Assembly: GCA_964436825.1 (NCBI GenBank)
Contig: CAYTEO010000038.1
Span: forward strand, 1-24,567
Source: CAYTEO01 sp964436825
Lineage (GTDB): Bacteria; Krumholzibacteriota; Krumholzibacteriia; LZORAL124-64-63
Direction of reading: 5' to 3'
DNA length: 24,567 bases
The notes beneath the pieces are model-generated. The model did not search any database, was not told where the DNA came from, and saw nothing but the letters and a program-made list of their open reading frames with translations. Positions 8,101 through 15,621 of the stretch are shown here, in pieces. The position numbers and the translations under genes are program-made. How positions within the stretch are numbered: position 1 is the stretch's first letter; every line of letters begins with the position of its first letter.

Positions 8101-11100
8101 GAACCGCCAGACGCCCGGGTTCAGCGGATCCTCACCGTCGTTGCGGAACAAACGGTTGGCGGCGAACTGCGGACCGCTGTCCGGCCAGTGGTTGCCGACG
8201 AAGAGATCCAGGTCGCCGTCGTTGTCGTAGTCGACCCAGCTGCAGCCGGCCCCGTACTGGTCGTCGTCCAGCCCCTCGCCGACCTGCGCCGTGACGTCCT
8301 CGAACAGGTCCAGGCCCGGGACATGGTGGTAGAGCCTGTTGGGACCGTTGTTGGTGATGTAGAGGTCGAGCCAGCCGTCGTTGTCGTAGTCGCCGGCGAC
8401 GCAGCCCATGCCGTTGCCCGTGTCGGCGACGCCCGCGGCGGCGGCGATGTCGGTGAAGATCCACTGGCCGGCCTTGGACGGGTCCTCGCCGTCGTTGCGC
8501 AGCAGACGGTTGGTGCCGCCGAGGTAGTTGGTCAGGTAGAGGTCGGGATCGCCGTCGTTGTCGAAGTCGGCCCAGACACAGCCCATCGTGTACTGGTCGT
8601 CGCCGATGCCGGTGCCGTTGGTCGGCGCGACGTCGGTGAACAGCCACCCGTCCGGATCCTGGGGATCGGGCCCGTCGTTGCGCCACAGGTGGTTGGGACC
8701 GTCGTTGCAGAGGTAGAGGTCCAGGTCCCCGTCGCCGTCGTAGTCGACCCAGCTGACCGACCGGCCGCTGCCGCCGTCGTCCACGCCGCACAGGGGCGCG
8801 ATGTCGGTGAACGACCCGTCGCCGTTGTTGCGGTAGAGGCGGTTGGGAGCCGGGTAGCTGGGCGAGACCTGCATGTTGGCCTGGTAGAGGTCCAGGTCGC
8901 CGTCGCCGTCGAAGTCGCCCCAGGCCACGCCCTGGCTGTAGCCGCCGTCGAGCATGACCGACTGGGTCACGTCGCTGAAGATCCAGCCGCCGGGGTTGAC
9001 CGCGTCGGGCCCGTCGTTGTGGAAGAGGTGGTTCGTCGCGTCGGCCCCCGTGCTCCAGACGGGCCGGTTGGTGAGGAACAGGTCGTGGCGACCGTCGCCG
9101 TCGTAGTCACCCCAGGCGGCGCCGCGGCCGTTGCCGTCGTTGCCGATCCCGGAGCCGTCCTGCGGGGCCACGTCGACCCACTCGGGGGGCAGGACCGTGA
9201 CGGTGGCGTCGTACCCGGCGGGCGGTGCCTCGACCTGGCCGACGCTGTCGACGGCGATCGTGTAGAAGTAGTAGACGCCGGGACCGTCGGGCAGGACGAA
9301 CAGGAAGGGCTGCCCGTCGCTGCGCGACGCGTAGACGGCGAACTGGGTGCTGTCGTCGTGGGCGTAGTAGAGGGTGACCTCGGCCACGCCGCTGCCGACG
9401 TCGCTGGCCGTGTAGTCCACCGCGAAGGGGATGCCGGACACGGTGTCGGGCAGGGCCGCCACGCTGGAGACGGGCGGGGTGGCGTCCTGGACGGAGGTCA
9501 CGCTCCCCGACCAGGGGGAGACGAACCCGTCCGCATCCCGGGCCCGGACCCGGTAGTAGAGGCGCAGGCCGTCGGGGATCCCGGTGAACTCGTGGCTCGT
9601 ACCGGTGATCCAGCCGCTGCTCGCCCACAGGGAGTCGAAGGCGGCGTCACGGGCCGCGACGGCCTCGTACACGACCGCCCCGCTGGCGCTCTCGTCGCTC
9701 CAGGAGAGCAGGTTCGTCCCGTCGTTGCTGAACCCGGGCAGGGGATCGAGGACGGGGGCCTCCGGACCGGGTTCGGTGATGGCCGTCCACTGGTCGGCGA
9801 CCAGCGCGCCGATCACCTGGCGGTTGCCCGAGGGCCAGGCGATGACCAGCGAATCGGCCTGCGTCGCGGATCCCAGGCCGAACTCGGCGACCAGGGTGTT
9901 CTGGCTCAGGTAACCGTCCCCGCCGGGGATCTCGCGCAGCTGGGTGATCCCGCCGGCGGTCAGTCCGAGCCGCGCACCCATCGCCGAGCGGTTCGAGGCG
10001 TGCCCCGCCAGCTCCACGTGGAGCCAGTGGCCGGTGGCGTTGTCGTTGCGGATCAGGCGGTTGGGATGGGCGGTGTCCCAGTTGGCCAGGTAGACGTCCA
10101 GGTCGCCGTCGCCGTCGTAGTCGGCCCAGGCGGCCGTGGCTCCCTGGGTGCCGGCGACGGCCAGGACCGTGTCGGTGACGTCGGTGAAGAGCCAGTCGTT
10201 GGTCCCCGCCCCCGGCCCGTCGTTGCGCCAGAGCCTGTTGAGAACGGTGACGGCACCGTCGTCGAAGTTGACGACGAACAGGTCCAGGTCGGCGTCGTTG
10301 TCGTAGTCGACCCAGGCGCAACCGCGGCCGTTGCCCGCGTCGCCCAGGCCCGTGGTGGCGGTCACGTCGGTGAAGACGCCGCCGCCGTCGTTGCGCAGCA
10401 GCAGGTTGGCCACGCCGTAGTTGGTGACGTAGAGATCCAGGTCCCCGTCGTTGTCGTAGTCGCCCCAGACACCGCCGCGGCCCGGGCCGGCATCGGCCAG
10501 CGGCGAGCCGGCCCCGATCTGGACGAAGATCCTGGCGGGGCCGTCCGGGTTGGCCGGATCGGCGGGATCGTTCCGCCACAGGACGTTCGGGGCGTTGTAG
10601 TTGACCAGGTAGAGATCCTGGTCGCCGTCACCGTCGTAGTCCCCCCAGGCGGAGCCCTGCGTGTCGGCCGAGCCGGTCAGGCCGACCGCCGCGGTGACGT
10701 CGACGAACAGCGGCATTCCGGTGACGGAATCGACGCCGACATTGCGCAGCAGCTGGTTCGTCGCCTGGTTCGCCAGGAAGAGGTCCAGGTCCCCGTCGCC
10801 GTCGTAGTCGACCCAGTTGGCACTGTGGGACTGACCGATGCCATCGAGGACATCGGGCGTCACGTCGACGAAGACGCGGCTGGTATCCGCGGGATCGGTC
10901 GGGTCCTGGGGATCGTTCCGGAACAGGTGGTTGGCGGAGAACTCGTTGACCAGGTAGAGGTCGACGTCCCCGTCGTTGTCGTAGTCGCCCCAGATGCCCA
11001 GGCGGGCACGGTTGCCGTCGTCCAGCGCGGCCCCCACGCTGCCGGCGACGTCCGTGAACAGCCACTGGCCGGCTTCCCCGCCGTCGTTGCGGAACAGCCG

Positions 11101-11304
11101 GTTGACGCCGTCGTTGGCGACGTAGAGGTCCAGATCCCCGTCTCCGTCGAAGTCGGCCCAGGCCAGCCCGTGGGTGTGGGTGCTGTCCCCCAGGGCGCCG
11201 CTGGTCACATCCGTCCACTGGGCCGAGGCCGTCCCGGCCGCCGTCAACAGCAGTGTGAGCAGGACCGACAGGCGAATGCCCGCGGAGAGGCTATGGCGAT
11301 CCAT
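5173..11304 (-). CDS. Giant exported FG-GAP/VCBS repeat protein with three UnbV-ASPIC domains and C-terminal sorting domain
   Basis: The product has 2043 residues. A signal peptide (about 1-28, ending TASAQ) is followed by three modules. Each holds seven FG-GAP/VCBS repeats with the calcium-binding pattern DxDxDGDxDLY, then an UnbV/ASPIC domain (NH-WLxVxL, GARL, FLSQ, FGLG, WPSG). Approximate boundaries: propeller 29-425, UnbV 426-512, Fn3/Ig-like linker 513-708; propeller 709-1115, UnbV 1116-1211, linker 1212-1405; propeller 1406-1838, UnbV 1839-1935. A FlgD-like sorting domain (NYPNPFNPSTTIRF) fills ~1955-2043. Seven FG-GAP repeats make one beta-propeller in integrins, so three propellers are likely. 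The protein is probably secreted or surface-bound; adhesion or calcium-dependent binding is inference. The ATG at 11304 has AAGGA 8 bases upstream. Confidence 0.93.
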   Translation of the reverse strand: MDRHSLSAGIRLSVLLTLLLTAAGTASAQWTDVTSGALGDSTHTHGLAWADFDGDGDLDLYVANDGVNRLFRNDGGEAGQWLFTDVAGSVGAALDDGNRARLGIWGDYDNDGDVDLYLVNEFSANHLFRNDPQDPTDPADTSRVFVDVTPDVLDGIGQSHSANWVDYDGDGDLDLFLANQATNQLLRNVGVDSVTGMPLFVDVTAAVGLTGSADTQGSAWGDYDGDGDQDLYLVNYNAPNVLWRNDPADPANPDGPARIFVQIGAGSPLADAGPGRGGVWGDYDNDGDLDLYVTNYGVANLLLRNDGGGVFTDVTATTGLGDAGNGRGCAWVDYDNDADLDLFVVNFDDGAVTVLNRLWRNDGPGAGTNDWLFTDVTDTVLAVAGTQGATAAWADYDGDGDLDVYLANWDTAHPNRLIRNDNATGHWLHVELAGHASNRSAMGARLGLTAGGITQLREIPGGDGYLSQNTLVAEFGLGSATQADSLVIAWPSGNRQVIGALVADQWTAITEPGPEAPVLDPLPGFSNDGTNLLSWSDESASGAVVYEAVAARDAAFDSLWASSGWITGTSHEFTGIPDGLRLYYRVRARDADGFVSPWSGSVTSVQDATPPVSSVAALPDTVSGIPFAVDYTASDVGSGVAEVTLYYAHDDSTQFAVYASRSDGQPFLFVLPDGPGVYYFYTIAVDSVGQVEAPPAGYDATVTVLPPEWVDVAPQDGSGIGNDGNGRGAAWGDYDGDGRHDLFLTNRPVWSTGADATNHLFHNDGPDAVNPGGWIFSDVTQSVMLDGGYSQGVAWGDFDGDGDLDLYQANMQVSPSYPAPNRLYRNNGDGSFTDIAPLCGVDDGGSGRSVSWVDYDGDGDLDLYLCNDGPNHLWRNDGPDPQDPDGWLFTDVAPTNGTGIGDDQYTMGCVWADFDNDGDPDLYLTNYLGGTNRLLRNDGEDPSKAGQWIFTDIAAAAGVADTGNGMGCVAGDYDNDGWLDLYITNNGPNRLYHHVPGLDLFEDVTAQVGEGLDDDQYGAGCSWVDYDNDGDLDLFVGNHWPDSGPQFAANRLFRNDGEDPLNPGVWRFDDVAPAGGYSIADSASTNGVAWCDYDGDGDLDLYLASMTGQPNKLFRNDVAAAAANHWLQVDLQAHQANTTAIGARLRVVAGGVAMLREVGGGAGFLSQDAMTAAFGLGQATLVDTLEIRWPSGIRQVLTGLAADQRLTIEEPGPHAPTLVPEPLFTPGTENVVSWSDESASGAVAYQVQLADSASFLDLFAVSDWVADTTAVFTGLPDGATIWYRVRAIDADSLVSAWSLPVFSTQDASAPDSYVEPVTIPYSGMPFDISYTAVDSASGVATVELYYSFEDSTDYTLYGTRTDGSPFRFDIPDGPGLYRFYTIAVDQVGNREAAPDSFDIAVGVTPPLWVDIAPADGSGIGSAGNSRGVAWGDYDNDGRPDLFLCNRPVWSIPADDTNHLFHNDGVAVAGPDSIAFIDVTPPVMQDDAYSNGVAWGDFDGDGDLDLYQANMYVSTSYPSPNRLYRNDGGGVFTDIAPQCGVDDGGSGRTVAWVDFDRDGDLDLYLCNDGPNHLWRNDGPDTTGVQAWLFTDIATDTLGIGDSQYTMGCAWGDFDNDGDPDVYLANYLGDTNRLLRNDGPDPENPDGWLWTDVAPQLGMDDSESSVGCAWGDFDDDGWLDLYVTNQGPNRLYHNITAIGKSGLVPATGSEGDLGLPDDVRVPLDPSSIAFVDIAPLYDNGLDDDLYGAGLGWADIDNDGDLDLYVGNHWLDGSGDIAPNLLLRNDGPDSTNATGWLFTNIAPPTGENIGDDASTNGVAWADVDGDGDLDLYLASMSGVRNKLFRNDLADSTGNHWLQVDLRSLTSNTTSIGARVRVVSHGRVMNRYVEGCTGFLSQGTQTLQFGLGNALLVDTLEVFWPTGEHQMLLGVPVDQRLLVQQVVTGVDDGPAPTLPRVVRVYQNYPNPFNPSTTIRFDLPREQRVRLAVYALDGSRVAVLVDGVLAAGAHSVVWDGRNAAGGRAASGLYLYRLETPTGSRTRRMLMVK
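5490..7602 (-). repeat. Third module of the giant gene (tandem copy of 7603-9699)
   Basis: This block runs from the second SDESASGAV landmark to the end of the third UnbV domain. Its blades match those of the preceding module in order: NRPVWS after blade 1, LYQANM in blade 2, LYLCNDGPNHLWRNDGPD in blade 3, NYLGxTNRLLRNDG in blade 4, DGWLDLY in blade 5, VGNHW in blade 6, LYLASM in blade 7. Such positional matching shows whole-module duplication rather than single-repeat expansion. Confidence 0.8.
7603..9699 (-). repeat. Second module of the giant gene (2097-bp duplication unit)
   Basis: The SDESASGA landmark in the Fn3-like linker begins at 9699 and again at 7602, exactly 2097 bases (699 codons) apart. 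The unit contains linker, seven FG-GAP repeats and an UnbV/ASPIC domain. It is clearly closer to the module at 5490-7602 than to the first module (about 9770-11220), which lacks the shared blade-specific motifs. Confidence 0.8.
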
Positions 11305-11351
11305 GTGGTACGTCCTTCTCGAGTTGCGCCGTCCCCCAACGACACGCAAGG

Positions 11352-11381
11352 ATTATAGCACCATCCTTGTCGTCGTGTCAT
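11352..11381 (-). promoter_or_regulatory. Near-consensus sigma70 promoter for the giant FG-GAP gene
   Basis: Read on the minus strand, ATGACA (11381-11376, 5/6 match) is followed after 18 bases by TATAAT (11357-11352, 6/6). A TG one base before the -10 makes it an extended -10. An A/T-rich stretch (about 11381-11398) lies just upstream like an UP element. The start of transcription would be near 11345, giving a leader of about 40 bases before the ATG at 11304. This is the best promoter in the window. Confidence 0.75.
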
Positions 11382-11446
11382 TATTTTTTATTCATCATCC
11401 CATACGATAGGAAGACCGTATCACCGATCAACCTGCCTGACAAGAT

Positions 11447-11473
11447 AGGAAAAGGGGTGCCGACGGCACCCCT
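11447..11473 (-). terminator. Intrinsic terminator of the multiheme cytochrome gene
   Basis: The 9-bp arms AGGGGTGCC (11453-11461) and GGCACCCCT (11465-11473) pair perfectly around a 3-base loop. On the minus strand the stem runs into TTTTCC. It lies 29 bases after the cytochrome stop at 11502, so that gene is probably transcribed alone. Confidence 0.8.
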
Positions 11474-11501
11474 GGATCAAACGAAACGAGAGATCGACGG
11501 T

Positions 11502-14291
11502 CTATCCGTAACCGAACAGCTCCGCCGAGATGATCAGCAGGACCAGCAGCAAGCCGATGCCCAGCGCCGTGAAGCCGAAGATCCGGAACAGCTTCATCTT
11601 CTCCTCGGGCAACGGATCGATGAACCGCTGCTCCAGCTCCCCGCGCTCGACCAGCTGCTGGTACTCGCGCGGGCGATCCTCCTTGAACTCCTCCAGCGGC
11701 ACGCCCCGCGCGAAGATGACCGGGTCCATGGGGAACTTGTCGGGCCGGAAGTGGGTGTTGAAGAAGTGGACCGTGAAGATGAAGCCGGTCGCCAGCAGCG
11801 CCTCGTCCGAGTGGATGACGGCCGCCACGTTGATGAACCAGCCCGGCAGCAGGCGCGTGATCGACTCGGGGAACCAGAGGGCCAGTCCCGTCCCGCCGAT
11901 CATCGCCACGCCCCAGAAGACGGCGAAGTAGTCGAACTTCTCCCAGTAGGTCCAGCGACCGTACTCGGGCCGCGGGCCCATCCCCACGAACCACTTGAAG
12001 GTCTGCCCCAGCTCCACCAGGTCGCGCTTGTTGGGCAGCATCGAGTCGGCGTCGGTCAGGTAAGCCTTCAGCGACTTGCCGCTGCGCCGCCAGCGCTGGT
12101 AGACGTCGACCAGGTGCCGGAAGAAGTAGAAGAAGGTGACCAGGGCCGCGAGGCGGTGGATGAAGCTCGTCGTCTCGAAGCCGCCGAGCAGGTGGCTGAT
12201 CGTCCGCGCCCACGGGAGGTAGGAGAACTTCAGGGTCATCCCCGTGACGGCCAGGCTGAGGAAGCTGATGATCACCAGCAGGTGCAGGTTGCGCTGGAGC
12301 GTGGTGAAGCGCTGGATCTGGGGCTTGCCCTGGCTCAGCTGGCGCAGGTAGCGGCCGTGTTTCATGGCCTGGAACGAGCGCGGCAGCCACAGCAGGGTGT
12401 GGATGCCGAAGAAGGTGAACGTGCCGACCAGCAGGATCGTCATGAACAGCCAGGTCCAGTAGACGAACGGATAGCGGTGCTTGTCCGTGTGGGTGGCATG
12501 GGGCTGGAAGCCGGCGAACCGCTCGTGAGACGCCTCGTGGCACTGGGCGCAGGTGTCGACGATGTTCTCGCGGGAGACCCGCGAGCCGGAATCGGCCCGC
12601 GGCAGGATGTCGTGGGAACCGTGGCAGTCCTGGCACTTGGCCGCGGCGGCGAAGCCCAGCCGGACCATCTTGCCGTGGAAGGACTCGAAGTAGGTCTCGG
12701 TGACGTCCTCGTGGCAGTGCCCGCAGGTCTCGATGATCTCCGTCTGGAACTCGTTCCGCTCCGTGCTGCTGATCCGGTGCGACGAGTGGCAGTCGTTGCA
12801 GACCGGCAGCCGCTCTTCCCCGTGCGCCTCGCCCGTGAAGTGGATGCTCTGCTTGAAGGTGTCGAAGATCCCCTCGTGGCACCGCCCGCAGGTGTCGGCG
12901 ATCCGGGCCCGGTGGATCGTCGAGCGGGGATCGGCGACCGGCAGCTCGTGGTGGGCCGTGTGGCAGTCGATGCAGGTGGCGGCCACGACCAGCCCCTTCT
13001 GCTGGACGGCCCGGCCGTGGACGCTGGCCGCGTAGTCCTCGACCATCCCCTTGTCCTCGCCCTCGTAGCGGCGGTCGGCCACTCCGCCGGCCCCGTGACA
13101 GCGGGCACAGGTCCCGGCGATGTTGCTGACGTAGATGGGGGAGTCGTGGTCGTCCTTCCGCCTGATATCGTGGGTACCGTGGCAGAACAGGCAATCGGGC
13201 GCGTCGGAATCCCCCTTGGCGAGCAGGATACCGTGGACGCTCTCCTGGAACTGGGCCACCTGCTCCTGGTGACAGACCGAGCAGTCGACCCGCTCGGCCA
13301 CCGTCCGGCAGGAACGCTCCGGATCGTCGGCGGTCGTCCCGGTGTGGCACTGGGCACAGGCCACGTCCTTGTGGGCCGAGTGCCGCAGGTCGCTCATGTC
13401 GACGAACAGGGAGACCGTGTCGCCGGCGGCCGTCACCTTCTTCAGCTGGGGTCTGCCATGGCACTCCAGGCACTGCCGGCGACTGACCCCCTGCTCGTAG
13501 AAGACCTTGCGGGCCCGGTGCGGTTCGTGGCAGTCGACACAGGCGGGAACCTTGTGGGGCTCCTTCTCCCACAGCTCGCCGTTGATGACCTTCCTGTGGA
13601 CGTCCTCGATGCGGGCGTGGCACTGCTCGCAGGTGCGGGCCACGTTCTGTTTGTTGATCGTCGAGGCGGGATCGTCGTGGGGCAGGATCGAGTGCGCCGT
13701 GTGGCAGTCGGTGCAGACGGCCGTGACGGCCAGGCCCTTCTTGAACAGGCCCACCCCGTGGATGCTCTGGCTGTAGTTGGCCAGGATGCTGTCGGCGGGG
13801 ATGTCGTACATCCGCGCGACCGGGGCCCCCTCCTTGTGGCAGCGGCCGCACATGATCGGGACATTGAAGTGGTTGACGCGACTGTCGGGCTCGGCGGCCG
13901 GCAGGATGTCGTGCCTGCCGTGGCAGTCCCAGCAGCGGGGCGCCAGGGGATCCCCCTTCGCCACCTGGCGACCGTGGATGCTGTGCGCGTAGGTCCCCGC
14001 CACGTCGTCGTGGCAATCGGCGCAGTCGACCGGCGGGACCGGCGTATCGTGCTCGTCCTCCATCCCCTCCAGGGCCGTGTGGCAATCGACGCACACCAGG
14101 CCCTCGCGGCCGTGGATGGAGTGGTCGTAAACATCCTGGTCCACGTAGAGGGAGACGACCCCGTCGGTGCGATTCATCGTCAGCTCGGGATCGTCGTGGC
14201 AGGCCAGGCAGTCGTCGATCTCCTGGCTCCACGCCGGGCCGAGCGGGGCCAGCAGGAGCAGCAGGAGGCTCAAGGAGAGGAGGCGTCGCAT
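11502..14291 (-). CDS. 19-heme cytochrome c / membrane cytochrome b fusion (CbcL-like quinone-linked cytochrome)
   Basis: The product has 929 residues. A signal peptide (1-23, hydrophobic Leu run, ending AWSQ) precedes a periplasmic domain with 19 CxxCH heme c sites, from C28 to H585. Conserved SxHG histidines between the sites could act as distal ligands. The sites sit in recurring units: SIHG-x-DCHxxHDI-x-S-x-TCxxCH. Six transmembrane helices follow (about 610-637, 668-689, 710-730, 786-807, 820-844, 904-926). Histidines H670, H712, H726, H827 and H842 are possible b-heme ligands, as in FdnI/HydC-type quinone-reacting subunits. Geobacter CbcL has the same order with fewer c hemes and passes electrons from the quinone pool toward extracellular acceptors. 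A similar role is inferred. The ATG at 14291 was chosen because it starts the signal peptide; its ribosome-binding site is weak. Confidence 0.92.
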   Translation of the reverse strand: MRRLLSLSLLLLLLAPLGPAWSQEIDDCLACHDDPELTMNRTDGVVSLYVDQDVYDHSIHGREGLVCVDCHTALEGMEDEHDTPVPPVDCADCHDDVAGTYAHSIHGRQVAKGDPLAPRCWDCHGRHDILPAAEPDSRVNHFNVPIMCGRCHKEGAPVARMYDIPADSILANYSQSIHGVGLFKKGLAVTAVCTDCHTAHSILPHDDPASTINKQNVARTCEQCHARIEDVHRKVINGELWEKEPHKVPACVDCHEPHRARKVFYEQGVSRRQCLECHGRPQLKKVTAAGDTVSLFVDMSDLRHSAHKDVACAQCHTGTTADDPERSCRTVAERVDCSVCHQEQVAQFQESVHGILLAKGDSDAPDCLFCHGTHDIRRKDDHDSPIYVSNIAGTCARCHGAGGVADRRYEGEDKGMVEDYAASVHGRAVQQKGLVVAATCIDCHTAHHELPVADPRSTIHRARIADTCGRCHEGIFDTFKQSIHFTGEAHGEERLPVCNDCHSSHRISSTERNEFQTEIIETCGHCHEDVTETYFESFHGKMVRLGFAAAAKCQDCHGSHDILPRADSGSRVSRENIVDTCAQCHEASHERFAGFQPHATHTDKHRYPFVYWTWLFMTILLVGTFTFFGIHTLLWLPRSFQAMKHGRYLRQLSQGKPQIQRFTTLQRNLHLLVIISFLSLAVTGMTLKFSYLPWARTISHLLGGFETTSFIHRLAALVTFFYFFRHLVDVYQRWRRSGKSLKAYLTDADSMLPNKRDLVELGQTFKWFVGMGPRPEYGRWTYWEKFDYFAVFWGVAMIGGTGLALWFPESITRLLPGWFINVAAVIHSDEALLATGFIFTVHFFNTHFRPDKFPMDPVIFARGVPLEEFKEDRPREYQQLVERGELEQRFIDPLPEEKMKLFRIFGFTALGIGLLLVLLIISAELFGYG

Positions 14292-14480
14292 CGGCGTCTC
14301 GCTTCCGTCAAGTCGATTCGTGGTGGTGGATGCTACAAGTGACACGACGTTGCTAGGAGTTCGGCGCTCTGTCAAGAAAGAGGATATTCAATTGACAATG
14401 AATCCATGTTCGTTTGCCTCTTTCCCCGCGAACGACCATCGTTGCCCCCGCGTTTCCGTACCTCCAGCCGAGACGGTCCG
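14292..14480. other. Divergent intergenic region between cytochrome and exported-protein genes
   Basis: This 189-base region must hold both promoters. It includes an A/T-rich patch (about 14375-14412) in otherwise GC-rich DNA. Two TTGACA hexamers face opposite ways: TGTCAA at 14370-14375 (minus strand) and TTGACA at 14392-14397 (plus strand). Neither has a convincing -10 at 16-18 bases, so I do not call promoters. The pair also forms a 6-bp inverted repeat that could be an operator. Confidence 0.35.
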
Positions 14481-15581
14481 ATGCGAACGATCCTGCTCCT
14501 GCTGCTCCTGCTCGCCACGACGACCGCCGCCCAGGTCCCGGCGGCGGCCGACACGTCCGCCGGCCGGCGCTACTACTTCTACCACCGCCTGGACTACGGC
14601 AGCGACGCCATGGTCCACCCGCTGCGCCTGATCCTCAACGGCAGCTTCGGGATCCTGCAGATGGGCAATCGCTCCAACGATCTGACCGACATCCACTACA
14701 GCGAGGGCTGGACGAACGTCTGGCGGAACCTCAGCCACCCGCTGACCTCCATCCGGTACGAGGGCTGGTGGACGTTCCTGAAGCGGGAGATCATCCCCAT
14801 CAGCTTCAACGCCGAGGGGGCGCGCTACTGGCCCAACTACACGAACCACCTCATCGGCGGGGGAATGAGCTACCGGCTGATGCGGGAGTGGTACCGCTAC
14901 CACGGGTACTCCCACGAGAGCCGCTGGGCCATCGGGACCCTGGCCGTCTACCACCTGCTGAACGAGGTGGTGGAGAACGACGCCCGGCACCAGTGGACCA
15001 CCGACCCGGTGGCCGACATCTACCTGTTCGACGTCGGCAGCATCATCCTCTTCGAGAACGACCGGGTCTGCGGCTTCTTCGCCGACAAGCTCCACATGGC
15101 CGACTGGTCCTTCCAGCCGGTCTACGACCCCTCGAACCGGAACCTCTACAACGCCGGCGCCAACTACGTCATCAAGGTGCCGCTGCCCCGCTCCCGCCAC
15201 TGGAGCTTCTTCTACCACTGGGGCAACCACGCCGAGTCCGGCCTCTCCTACACGAAGGACAACGGCGAGTGCTGGTCGGTGGGGGCGGGACTGAAGGCGA
15301 AGAACCTGATCAAGGTCACCGAGTACAGCGACGGCGTCGAGCTGGCCGTCACCGCCGGCCTGTTCTACGACCGGAACAACAGCCTGCTCGGCTCGCTGCT
15401 CTACGCCAAGTCCCGGGACGCCCAGTGGCGGCTGAACCTCTACCCCGGCCTGATCCGGCTGGGACGCTGGCGGCCGGGACTGTTCGTGGCGCTGAACGAC
15501 GACCACACCAGCCGCTTCGGCGTGACCTTCACCTGGGCACCGGCCGGGTACGGCTGGGGGGCGGCGCCGCGCCTGGACTGA
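14481..15581 (+). CDS. Exported protein of unknown function, probably outer membrane
   Basis: The product has 366 residues, and I do not recognise the family with confidence. A signal peptide (MRTILLLLLLLATTTAAQ, 1-18) is clear. The mature part is rich in Trp, Tyr and His and has no long hydrophobic helix. Its C-terminal ~150 residues alternate polar and hydrophobic residues (WSFFYHWGN, VELAVTAGLFYD, LLGSLLYAKS, RFGVTFTWAP), as expected for beta-strands of an outer-membrane barrel. A central segment holds HLIGGGMSYRLMREWYRYHG and YHLLNEVVEN, whose conserved-looking His, Glu and Asn residues might form a site. It is divergent from the 19-heme cytochrome. It converges on phoU with 40 bases between. 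Starts upstream of 14481 in the same frame would put extra residues before the signal peptide, so ATG 14481 was preferred. Confidence 0.75.
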   Translation: MRTILLLLLLLATTTAAQVPAAADTSAGRRYYFYHRLDYGSDAMVHPLRLILNGSFGILQMGNRSNDLTDIHYSEGWTNVWRNLSHPLTSIRYEGWWTFLKREIIPISFNAEGARYWPNYTNHLIGGGMSYRLMREWYRYHGYSHESRWAIGTLAVYHLLNEVVENDARHQWTTDPVADIYLFDVGSIILFENDRVCGFFADKLHMADWSFQPVYDPSNRNLYNAGANYVIKVPLPRSRHWSFFYHWGNHAESGLSYTKDNGECWSVGAGLKAKNLIKVTEYSDGVELAVTAGLFYDRNNSLLGSLLYAKSRDAQWRLNLYPGLIRLGRWRPGLFVALNDDHTSRFGVTFTWAPAGYGWGAAPRLD

Positions 15582-15587
15582 GTGCCG

Positions 15588-15610
15588 GTCCCGGACGAGA
15601 CGACCGGGAC
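15588..15610. terminator. Possible bidirectional terminator hairpin between convergent genes
   Basis: GTCCCGG (15588-15594) and CCGGGAC (15604-15610) form a 7-bp stem with a 9-base loop, in the 40 bases between the exported-protein stop and the phoU stop. There is no T-run, so the call rests on position and symmetry. Confidence 0.3.
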
Positions 15611-15621
15611 GACCACGACGC

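Noticed and set aside
5800..11200. Regularly spaced repeats resembling a CRISPR or tandem-repeat array
   Set aside because: The repeats are in frame, vary between copies and encode FG-GAP motifs about 60 residues apart. There are no short identical repeats with unique spacers and no cas genes.
5047..11358. A 2103-codon open reading frame on the plus strand, antisense to the giant gene
   Set aside because: It is the complement of the repeated Asp-Gly-Asp codons, which leave no stops in that frame. The predicted protein is a Val/Gly/Arg-rich monotony without domains. The minus strand has a signal peptide, ribosome-binding site, promoter and clear domains.
11367..14342. A 991-codon plus-strand frame over the cytochrome gene
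   Set aside because: It is antisense to 19 CxxCH motifs and a clear membrane domain. It has low-complexity composition and no recognisable domain.
14370..14397. Divergent promoters from two opposed TTGACA hexamers
   Set aside because: Neither hexamer has a plausible -10 at 15-19 bases. I kept only a note on the intergenic region.
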